Positions 23,510 through 32,439 of a DNA stretch of 64,000 nucleotides are shown here, one piece after another. The stretch comes from Akanthomyces muscarius (taxonomy: Eukaryota > Ascomycota > Sordariomycetes > Hypocreales > Cordycipitaceae), in the NCBI RefSeq assembly GCF_028009165.1, contig NC_079246.1, positions 434,001 through 498,000 of the forward strand, read 5' to 3'. The translations under genes were made by a program, and so were the position numbers. The notes below the pieces were generated by a model. It worked only from the letters and a program-made list of their open reading frames with translations, had not been told where the DNA came from and ran no database searches. Within the stretch, counting starts at the first letter, position 1. Every line of letters starts with the position of its first letter.

Positions 23510-24130
23510 ATGGCGGCAAACACTGGCCCCATCACCCTCAGCCTGCCCTCCAAATACGCCAGCGCAAAGCCCGCGGCGACGGCGGCGGCGGCAACAACCT
23601 CATCACCAGCGCCGCCCCCGCCCGTCGACTGGCTCACGGGCACATGGACGGTGACGCACTCGACGCTGTCCATGTGGCGCTCCGCGCGCAACGTGCGCAT
23701 CACCTACGCGCCGCTCGCCGCCAAGGGCGACGGCCGCGCGCGCATCGACGACCTGGTCGAGTACGAGCCCACCTCCAAGCAGGGCGTGCTCAAGACGGTC
23801 ACGGGCGTCGACACGCGCAGCAGCGACGCGGGCGGCGGCTGGGACTGGCGCGGCAAGGGCTGGCTCTTCTTCGTGTCGAGCCACTGGGAGGTGCTCGGCT
23901 GGGGCGAGACGCCCGACGGCGCGGAGCGCTGGGCCGTGACGTGGTTCGCGCCGACAATGTTCACCAAGGAGGGCATCGACGTATACTCGAGCCGCCGCGA
24001 GGGCATCTCCGAGGGCGTGTACGCGGAGATTGACAGGGCGCTGAGGGGGCTGGGGGTCAAGGCGCTGGTGGACATGACGACGGAGGACATGCAGCCCGTG
24101 GAGATTAAGCTGCCGTGGACGGAGAAATAA
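23510..24130 (+). CDS. Conserved-looking fungal protein, possibly lipocalin-like
   Basis: Single exon, 206 aa, start context ACAACCATGGCG. An Ala/Pro-rich N-terminus (about 38 residues) precedes a compact domain beginning DWLTGTWTVTHSTLSMWRS. It contains beta-strand-like blocks: NVRITYAPL, IDDLVEYEP, WDWRGKGWLFFVSSHWEVLGWG, RWAVTWFAPT. It ends VDMTTEDMQPVEIKLPW. A 'GTW' opening with alternating hydrophobic strands recalls lipocalin or fatty-acid-binding barrels, but I do not recognise the family with certainty. It is very GC-rich in its third positions. No signal peptide. Confidence 0.75.
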   Translation: MAANTGPITLSLPSKYASAKPAATAAAATTSSPAPPPPVDWLTGTWTVTHSTLSMWRSARNVRITYAPLAAKGDGRARIDDLVEYEPTSKQGVLKTVTGVDTRSSDAGGGWDWRGKGWLFFVSSHWEVLGWGETPDGAERWAVTWFAPTMFTKEGIDVYSSRREGISEGVYAEIDRALRGLGVKALVDMTTEDMQPVEIKLPWTEK

Positions 24131-24216
24131 CGAGGGTTTGAGTGTACAGCGTTGGGACATAGGTATGGCCTTGATACAATTTTTAATAGATAATAATTAC
24201 ATGCTTGCGCGGGGTA

Positions 24217-25306
24217 TCATTTGTGTCGTTTCTCATCATGGCGGCGACGCATATCCGGCTCTCGTGAATGCGATCTATGTCGATGCCGTCTCTCCCCACG
24301 GCTCCTTTCCCTACTCCGGTCACGATCGCGGTGACCATGCCTCGAGCGCTCCTCGTCTTCCCTCCTGCGGAAGCTTCTGCCGTCGTCCGACCTCCGCCTC
24401 TCCTCGGATCTCGGGGACCGCGACTGATGCCTCCTCGAACGGTGCCGACGCCCGTGGCGCTCATCTTCTCGCTTCATCTGCCGCAGCTCGCGCGCGCGCT
24501 CCTCCTGGAACCTGCTGCGCTCCCGCTTGAGCTCGCGCACCTTGGCGGCGCCGTGCTTCATCATGGCCAGCGGATCGCTCGACGCGATGTGTTTCTCGTC
24601 GCGCTCCTTCCGGTGCGGGTCGTCTCGGCCCCAGACATTCTTCATCACAACCGGCGCCGCCTGCCCGTCAGCCGCCGTCGAGTACCACGGCGCGTCTAGT
24701 CCCGTTTGATGGCCGCCAGCGTTGGAGAAACGCATCGTGTACTGGTCCTCGTACGAGCGTTTCGTGTTGGCCGTTTCCTTCTCAGCGTCGTCGTTCTTCT
24801 CGGCGTGGGTGCGTTGCTTGTCGTGCTCGCCAAACAGGTTGATGTGGCCCCGGCGGTCGACAATCGGCGCCGAGCTCGTGGTGCGCCGCGCTTCCGCCGC
24901 AGCTCGGCTGACGGTCTCTCCGCGCTCCTTGGCGATGCGAAGCTCGAAGTCGGTGTCGTCTTCGCCCAGTCGTTTCCGCGGCCGCCTGCCCGTGCCGAGA
25001 GCGTGCGGCTGTCTGCTCCCGCTGGCCTCGGTGGCGACAGCTTCGTCCTCGTCTTCGATCGGGGGTGGTGCTTCGCCGCGTAGAATCGCCAGTCGTCGTG
25101 CCGCATCGACTTCCTGCATGCGCTGCTCCTCGGCCTCCTCGGCCGCCTTGGCGTTGGCCTCGTCACGGCGCACGCGCTCAACGTTGTCCTGGTTGTAGAC
25201 GTGCCATGACTTCTTCGGCAGCAGGTGTCTAACGCTGGCGTTAGCGGAAAGTTTTCTCCGGTATGGCCGAGGGCACTTTCATCGGGCGGGCAACTTACAG
25301 AGGCAT
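24217..25306 (-). CDS. LENG1-like nuclear protein with Cir_N start and RS-rich tail
   Basis: Two exons: an 8-nt micro-exon 25306-25299 (ATG CCT CT) and 25228-24217, 339 aa. The spliced N-terminus MPLHLLPKKSWHVYNQDN is diagnostic of the Cir_N domain found in LENG1 and Cwc25-type splicing-associated proteins. It is followed by a charged coiled-coil-like stretch (VRRDEANAKAAEEAEEQRM), a conserved INLFGEH block and an Arg/Ser/Glu/His-rich tail (RHRSRRHQSRSPRSEERRR) typical of splicing factors. A nuclear role in pre-mRNA processing is inferred. The tail contains many RS, RD and RE dipeptides. The 3' end lies 86 bp from the preceding convergent gene. Confidence 0.88.
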
Positions 25307-26371
25307 AGTGTGCCAAAGCTGTGCTGTCTATGAAAATGAACAAGCAAACTCCAGATGCACGAGATAAGCTGTTGTGGCTGCCTCGTCCAGAAAGCTGCAA
25401 TGCCTTTGGTGTAGCACAGACTGTCAGTGGGAAGGTGGGGTCGGCTACAGGCGCTACGGGGCACCGTCTGTTTCAATGCAGCGCCGAGGCGCCCTGGAGC
25501 TACTGGCGTCGCTGGTCTTGTAGGCTTGATGGACGTAGTCTTTGAAATACCATGGCAAGACTTTTTTTTTTTTTTTTTTTTTTCAAATGGCTTCATATTC
25601 GAACGCCATTTTATTGCCGATTGGACCACTGCGAAATCAGAAAGTGACGGTTCCTAACAAGAAAGTGTGCCCCTCAGCGCTTTCAAGCTGCGGAGTGGTG
25701 GTTAGCATCATGGAGTACCTACGTATCAAGAGAAAGGTGTATCTAACAAGTGAGAGTCTACTGCACAGGGCAGTTCTAGAATTGTGTTACGTACGATCAT
25801 ATATGTAACTGATAAGGCAAAACCGGTTGTGATGTTTCATTATCTAAACCTCGGTGTAAGTCATTCTAGAAGGTGGCCCTGACGGAATGATTTTGGCGAA
25901 ATGCTGCTCTTGTCATCCCGCATGCTATACATTAGTGTATTCCAGACGTGCCCAAATATCGACATTATACCACGCCATTTTTCGTAGTTTTTTTATCTCC
26001 TTAAAGACGAGATAGAGACGTATAGTCGCTTGTCGGCGCTGGTAAATCTGATTCGGAGCCGACTCCGACAGGGCATTCGATTTGGCACGAATCTGGCGAC
26101 ATGAGCTGACACCGGCAACGTTGACCAGAAGAGAAGAAAAAAAAACAAGAATCAAGAAAGTGAGGTACACGGCTGTTACAGAAGAAGGAGAATATATAAA
26201 CAAAGGATATATACGAAAAGTGATAGAACCACACGAAGCAAGACTCGCTGTATGAGTTGCGAGTGGGGCCGTGGCCACCTTCACAGACGCCAAAAAACGA
26301 GAATGAAAAACCTCAATCCTGAACCGACAGAAGACATCCCCAAGCAACATACCCCAATAACGCAGCCCAAG
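25307..26371. other. Intergenic with a T22 run at 25562-25583
   Basis: 1.06 kb between two divergent genes. A pure poly-T tract of 22 bases at 25562-25583 stands out. No coding region is supported; the minus-strand frame 25925-26515 overlaps the next gene's exon 1 and has no motif. Confidence 0.5.
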
Positions 26372-26843
26372 ATGAGTGACCTGGAAGACGACGGCATCCT
26401 CAACATTGAAGTCTCCGACGCCGAGGACACGCCTGCGGAGAAAAAGGCCAAGCGCACCGGGCAGTCCGAGGCGGAATTTCAGGCTGTGCGGGCGACCTAC
26501 GTGACCAAGGTCCAAAACGGCAATGTACGTTCCCCCAGCTGCTGTCTTTCAATCACAAAAATAGTTCAATCCGTTCGGGTGGCTAATACTCTGCTAGATC
26601 TACCAGCAAATCAAGCTGCCGCTCCAGCCCGGCGCCAGTAAGATGGACATCCAGGAACTGCTACACGCTGTCGAGGAGCTCTACTTTTTCCGGCGGTACG
26701 AGGAAGCCATCGACTTTACCGCACAGATCCTGCAGGGTGATTCGAAAGCGGCCCTGGATAGTGACTCCGTGCAACTGCTGGAAAAGTACGAGGCCAAGTG
26801 CAAGGTCAAGCAGGACGCGCTGAATACGCCCACCCAAGTATAA
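26372..26843 (+). CDS. Small acidic/TPR-like protein, function unknown
   Basis: Two exons: 26372-26524 and 26598-26843, 132 aa. GT-AG intron with a GCTAAT branch site. The N-terminus MSDLEDDGILNIEVSDAED is acidic with a short basic patch (KKAKR). The C-terminal half is MDIQELLHAVEELYFFRRY followed by EEAIDFTAQIL, a helix pair resembling a single TPR-type motif. In-frame ATGs upstream at 26252 and 26303 would extend it; 26372 is preferred because the acidic N-terminus looks complete. It converges on the next gene with 188 bp between the stops. I do not recognise the family. Confidence 0.7.
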
Positions 26844-27031
26844 GCGAAAGAAAAAGGCGCCATTGTATTACTCCTTGAAGCTATTGGATCAGAAAACTCT
26901 CTTGCTTGAAACGAGGTGAAACAGAAACGACAGCAATCAAGACGAACAGGAAAAGATGACCAAGATACCGAAGATCGCCCAAATCTAACTCCCAATACGA
27001 CAACAACCTGTTCCCTTGCCATCACTCCTAC

Positions 27032-28624
27032 CTATGCCCAGAGAGAGCTCGAAAGGCCCTTCTTGACCTTGGTCTCCGCAGTCATTTTGGCCCCCGTGGG
27101 CACCTTGATCTCCTGAGGCACATTGATCGCCGTGGGTACCACCGCATCTTTCCTGAGCCCCATCATCTCGGAGGCGCTATAGCTTGCACTGCCGCCGTTG
27201 TTTTTAATGCCGCGGTCAATCGTCTTCAAGGCGTCCATGGTCTGGCTGCACATCAACGGGGCCCGCGCAGCGGATTTCTTGAGCTGCAATGCTCCGAGGA
27301 ATCGCAAGATTTCCAAGAGGCCGCGCTTCGTCTCGTCCGCATCCGAGTCTAGATGGCCCTTCTTTAGCCACTCGGCCATCGCGGCGTCAGTTGCCTGCTC
27401 ACCAGTTGGAAGAATGGGCATGGAGCAGCCCGTTAATTGACAGTACGCGGTCCGTACAGTGACGCTGATGTTGTTGATGACATCATCGAGCTTCACTGTC
27501 GGGTTTCCGCCGGGCTTTTTGGCGGTCACTTCGACGAGCTGGTTCTTTGTAAAATGCGGAGATGGCTCTGGCGACGACTCTGGCGAGTCGTCGCATATGA
27601 GGGACCGGGTCGGTGGCGCTGAGCCAAATGCCGCTGCGGAGGCCTTTGCTGGCACAGTCTTCACAAATGGTGTCGATGGCGCAGATGGTGGTTTCGGCGG
27701 CGGGCTGAGTTTCAACGCCTTTCGAAGAGCAATCTGGATATTCTCCAGCACTCGCGCAAGATTTTCCGCTGTTGATGGAGCAAGCGGCTTGATTGTGTAC
27801 TCTAGCGTCTTTCCGTTGGTATGCCGCGTCTTGATAATGCAGGCAGTGCCGTAAATAATTGGTGCTTCGATGTCCAAAACGTTCAGACACACAGGTGGCT
27901 TACCGGGCGCTGTTAACATGAAAAATGCCGCATCGTTGTGAACACTGACAGCGACGCAAAAGTTTGCGTCTGGGACAAGTACGCTTCCTTCGTACATGGA
28001 AACATGGCATTTCCCGGCATCTAGAACGTGGTTTTGGGCCGGTTTGCTTGGTGTCGTGGGTGTGGGATTTGGAGGCGTAGCGGCGGGCGGTGCGACCAGT
28101 TGAGATGCAGCTAGTTGAGATGCAGCTAGTTGGGATACAGCTGGTCGGGGGGCAGCCGGCGGTGTGCTTTTCGGGATCACAAATAGCGAAGGTGCTTGAT
28201 ATCTGTACCGCATCAGCCGTCTGCATCTTAGTCCATCAATCAACACTTACCCTGATGATGCCCATGGTCGAGCGTTGAGGTTCGTCAAACCAACCATCTG
28301 CTCAGATTCCTCATCGGCAATCGCAGCTATATTTGGTACGATTAGGTTCGTTCTGCCCCGACTCGAAGCACAAGTGCGTTTGCGTACTGGACCATTTGCT
28401 TTTTAGGAGCTGTTTGATCTGTGGATCATAGTTTTTTGACTCGTCGACCGGCGGAGGGATGTACGATCGTCCTCGCTTGTCCTCGTTACTCAGCGGAAGC
28501 TCTTCTTGGCGGCTTCTACCCAAGTCAGCCTGTTTTTTTCCACCAGTTAGTCATGGCTTGGACGGGAGAGATGAGTAAAGGTCCTTGCCTGGACGGCCGC
28601 GATGACGTGTGCTGGCGTCGCCAT
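27032..28624 (-). CDS. Unrecognised 474-aa protein, four exons, GC-AG first intron
   Basis: Exons 28624-28589, 28529-28388, 28326-28251 and 28202-27032. All phases agree, and joining them gives MATPAHVIAAVQ, then ADLGRSRQEELPLSNEDKR, YIPPPVDESKNYDPQIKQLL, EESEQMVGLTNLNARPW and YQAPSLFVIPKS. Intron 1 (28588-28530) starts GC (GCAAGG); the others start GT. The middle is Pro/Ala-rich with three tandem SQLAA-type units; a globular part begins at HVLDAGKCHVSMYEGSVLV (beta-rich, PH-like at best); a second block TAYCQLTGCSMPILP leads to helices. No membrane segment or signal. An in-frame ATG at 28819 would add 65 residues, mostly EAA repeats. Function unknown; I assign none. Confidence 0.7.
28098..28142 (-). 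repeat. Three tandem 15-bp units inside the coding region
   Basis: On the plus strand the unit is AGTTGAGATGCAGCT, present twice exactly and once with two changes. It encodes the repeated SQLAA peptides of the 474-aa protein, so unit gain or loss would keep the frame. Confidence 0.85.
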
Positions 28625-28668
28625 GGCGCCGCCGCCTGAGGGCTGCTTTGGTTGGGACGCGGATGTTG

Positions 28669-28814
28669 CTGCTGCTTCTGCTGCTTCTGCTGCTTCTGCT
28701 GCTTCTGCTGCTTCTGCTGCTTCTGCTGCTTCTGCTGCTTCTGCTGCTTCTGCTGCTTCTGCTGCTTCTGCTGCTGTCGCTGTTGCTGTTGCTGCTGCTT
28801 CTGTTGCTTCTGCT
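28669..28814 (+). repeat. Nonanucleotide repeat (CTGCTGCTT), 11 perfect units plus an imperfect tail
   Basis: Eleven perfect copies occupy 28669-28767, and CTG/CTT-rich imperfect sequence continues to about 28814. It lies just upstream of the preferred start of the 474-aa gene. On the minus strand it reads EAA in that gene's frame, KQQ in another and SSR in the third, with all three frames open across it. It is either 5' UTR or a length-variable N-terminal extension. Confidence 0.92.
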
Positions 28815-29084
28815 GCCACTGGATCTCGTGTTCTGTTAAATAATGCCTGCCTCTCTTGTTGTAGTTGATGAAGAGAGGAAGTGAATGTTGCTGTTGCTGT
28901 AGTTCAGCGCACAATCAGCGGACGCGGTTGCCAGCTGGCAGCCGACGGCTGGCGGCCGGCATTAATGGCCATGCAAACGGGCGCAAAAAACAATAACTCC
29001 AACTCAGCCGATAGTCAATTTCGATTTGTTCATTCACATTCAATCATTCTAAAACTTTTCGTAGACTCCTTAATACCCCTCTAT
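28815..29084. other. Promoter region of the 474-aa gene
   Basis: The sequence between the repeat and the stop of dihydroorotase. No further gene seen. A CTG/CAG-rich patch near 28885 echoes the main repeat. Confidence 0.4.
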
Positions 29085-30413
29085 TTACAGCCATCGCAGG
29101 CTAAAGACCTCGTCTCCGTGTCGCGAGTTGCCGACCTCGACCGTTTCACTCTTGACACTGGTCGGGATCGTCTCCTTCTTCTCCAGTACAATGCGGCGTG
29201 TCGCCTGCGGCACCTTGTAAAAGGCGCGGCCGTTCTTGCTGAGGAAGTTTTCGAGCTTCTCCTGCGTCACGTCCGCGTCGGCTAGGACACCGCGTTCGAT
29301 GCCTTCCTGCAGCGCGAGGACGACCAGCTGGGTGACAAACGGCTGGGTAAAGACGCCGGCGGGCGCCTTGCCCTGCTCGGCCGAGGTCTTATTCTGGATA
29401 GGGTGAGGGGCACTATCGCTTCCACTGCGGTCTGGTTAGCTGCAAGATGGTGGTAGTAGAGGGACGAGTTTGCCGGGGCGTACAAGAAGAACTTGGGGTT
29501 GCCGCTCATGGCAGCCTTGATGAGAGCGTCGCGGTCGAGGGGCTTCTTGGGAATCGGCTTGCAAAAGGCAAAGGGGTCGCAGCAGGCGTCGGCCTCGGTG
29601 AGGTACAGGTGATGGGCTGTGATGGTGGCGCCGACGTTGGGGCCGCAAGCCTTGACAGCCTCGACAGCAGCAGAGGTCGTGCAGTGCTCGAGCTGTTCAT
29701 GGTTAGTCACAATGGGTTACGCTGCTAGATTTGAGACACTCACAATGATGCGCAGCTTGGGGAAGCGCTCGTGCAGGCTCTTGAGCGTGGGCAGGAAAGC
29801 CTCCTCGAGGGTCATGCCGGCGGGAGCCAGCGCCTCGAGAGCCTCGCCGTGCAGGTTCAGGACCATGTCGTTTCTCTCCATGGCCTCAAACGTGTCATAG
29901 AAGGCCTTGAGATCGGCGACGCCATTGTCCGAGTTGGTGGTGGCACCCTGGGGATACAGCTTGACGCCGGTGACGCCGGCCGCAGCAGCCTTGTCAATCA
30001 CGTCGGGCGTGACGGTGGAGTGAAGGAAGAGAGACATGAGGTAGTTGACGTTGGGGTTGACGGCGAGAAGCTTCTGCTTGTACTCGAGAGCCATCTCAAC
30101 CGTGGTCACAGGAGGGACCTGCGCTCATTAGTATACACCCGCCCGTAACACCAGCCTTGAAGCTCGGTATCGGTTTCATCAAACTCAGCACGGAGCAAGA
30201 CATACTAGGTTGGGCATACTGTACAATTTAACAATCAGTATGGAGCTAATGAACGTTTTTTTCAGTTATTCCCAGGTCTTACACGAAAGCCGTATCAACG
30301 CCGCCCGCGGTAAGGGTCGGTGCGACAAGCTCCATCATGTCGCCCTGGCGGAGATGGACATGCATGTCCGCCGTGGCAGGTAGCTCAATGCGCTGGACGT
30401 TCTTCAGATCCAT
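29085..30413 (-). CDS. URA4: Dihydroorotase
   Basis: Third step of pyrimidine synthesis, interconverting carbamoyl-aspartate and dihydroorotate. Five exons: 30413-30283, 30218-30206 (13 nt), 30118-29744, 29692-29484, 29424-29085; 355 aa, the usual length for class II enzymes. Metal and active-site motifs are complete: ADMHVHLRQGDM (HxH), the carboxylated Lys in GVKLYPQGATT, LNLHGE, TAHHLYLT and GSDSAPHP. The last motif is only restored when the 59-nt intron 29483-29425 is removed, and MPNLVPPVTT is built across the micro-exon. An ORF-only reading would miss both. Cytosolic; followed downstream by the 474-aa gene on the same strand. Confidence 0.96.
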
Positions 30414-30669
30414 CGTATTGAGATTGTATTCTTTCGTGGAATATCGACCAATGCTTGCAATGATATTTCCATTCCAAGTCTGCGCAGTTGTCCCGCGACG
30501 GCTTGAAAATTGGTTCGGCATCACGTGGCGGTTCCACACCACGTCTTCAACTCAAACGTAATTTTCCCGAGTCTCTATCTCAAGACATTTCATTAAAGAC
30601 CATGCAGAAGCTTTTAAATAGAAGATCATTATATTTGGATATCATTTACATCAAAACTATGTGCGCGAC

Positions 30670-32439
30670 TTAGAAAAGCCAAGAGATGTAGCGGTGGTAG
30701 AACTTGCGAGCTCCCTTGCTCTGGGCACGGTCCAGCTTCAGGTTCTCGAGGTACTCTTGCTCTTCGTTGTCGATGATGTTCTTTCCGGTGTAGAAATCAG
30801 CCTCGTGAGGCTTGACAGGGCGAGATTTAGTGATAATCATGTGCCCAAACAGGAAGATGAGGTAGACGGGAATGCCAATATAGCCGGTGATAAAGTCCTT
30901 GTACGCAAACTTGGTGTCCGCTGTGTGAATGAAGACGGTAAAATTCTTGGTAAGGCAGATCAAGCAGCAGAAGAAGAGCGCAATGACACTTCCCCAGTAG
31001 CCCTGCGGCGCAGTGAAGGGCATGGCCGACTTGGGGATGTTTTGGGCTTCACGGGCCTTGACAAAGTACAAATGGGTGACCAAGATGGAAATCCACGCCA
31101 AAAGACCGAAAACGGTCGTAAGGTTGACAAAGTAGCTGAAGACGGTCTTGGAATCGCTGCTCACGTTCATAAATGCCAGGCAGGCAAAGAGAGCGGCAGT
31201 GCCGAGGGCGACGTACGGGACACCGCGACGGTCAGTGCGCTTGAAAATGGCCGGGGCCGACTCGTCCGAAGCAAGGCCGTAGAGGGTACGGCTGGCAATG
31301 TAAAGATCGGAGTTGGAGGCAGAAAACACGAAAACCAGGATACAGGCGTTGATGATGTGGGGGAGGACCTTGACACCAGCAAGCTGGGCAGCAACGACAA
31401 AAGGAGAGGAGGCAGCAGTTGAGCCCTTCGAACTTTGCTTGTTGGCGAAAGCGAGCTCTGGGGAATTGTAGGGGACAATCATGCCAACCAACAGGACGCT
31501 GAGGCAGTAGAAGACGAGAATTCGGTAAAAAGTCAGGCGAATGGCCTTGGGGATCGTTCGGCGTGGGTTCTGCGCCTCGCCCGCAGTGACACCGACAAGC
31601 TCGGTACCGAGGTAAGCAAAGGTGGCGTTGACCATGACAGACCAGAAACCCAGGAATCGGCCGAGGGAGCCGGTCGAGTATCCCTTGAGTTCAGCAAAAG
31701 CGCCAGGGTTGGACCAGTAGCGGAAGCCAGTCGCATCATGGTTGGGGCCACCGCCGCAGGCGATGACGAGAGCAAAGAGGATGATGGCAATGATGACAAT
31801 GACTTTGAACGACGACAGCCAGAACTCAAACTCGCCAAAGAACTTGATGCCACCAAAGTAGTTGATGCACAGGATGGCGACGAGGAAGATGGCGACAAAG
31901 ACACCGGGGTTCACTTTTTCGGGCTTGACCCAGTATTGGATGACAAGGGCAGCAGCTGTCAATTGGTTGGGCGTGATGACCAGGTACTTCATAAGATAGC
32001 TGTGCACAGTCAGTATGCAATGAGACGTACAAGGTACACACGGAGGTGAGACTTACCACCAGCCGAGGGCAAATCCAAGAGAAGGGTGGCAGTAGCGGGT
32101 AGCGTAACCAGTAAAACCAGAGTGGAGGGGTATCCAAGCGGCCATCTCGCCGAGCGCGGCCATGACCATGAAGACGAGACATCCGACAAAGAGGTAGGAG
32201 ATGAAGAGAGAGCCAGGTCCAGCTTGGGCAAGAGCCTTTCCGGTGCCGACAATGAGACCAGTACCAAGGGCACCGCCAATGGCAATCATGCTAATGTGAC
32301 GAGCCTTGAGCCCACGATGCAGCATAGAGTCGGGGTCCGTCTCCAGACCGCGGATGTGCTCATGGGGATAGTCATTGGGGCCCATAGTCTTCTCGTCGCG
32401 GGCGCCATCGCCGCCGTAGACGTATTCCTTGTCACTCAT
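30670..32439 (-). CDS. Amino-acid permease (YAT/APC family)
   Basis: Plasma-membrane proton-coupled amino-acid importer by family. Two exons: 32439-32057 and 31999-30670, 570 aa; the 57-nt intron interrupts GW-C-YLMKYLVITPNQ after TM3. The cytosolic N-terminus ends LHRGLKARHISMIAIGGALG, followed by GTGLIVGTGKALAQAGP, the APC family TM1 signature. Twelve TM helices are expected; FSASNSDLYIASRTLYGLA and the NPRRTIPKAIRLTFYRI amphipathic stretch are typical of yeast and fungal Gap1/Lyp1-type carriers. Substrate range is not predictable from sequence. The C-terminus ends KGARKFYHRYISWLF. The upstream leader is pyrimidine/purine-biased and long. Confidence 0.94.

Noticed and set aside
28525..28914. 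Gln-rich 129-codon minus-strand frame across the nonanucleotide repeat
   Set aside because: It ends without joining the downstream exons; the splice into ADLGRSRQ needs the EAA frame instead.
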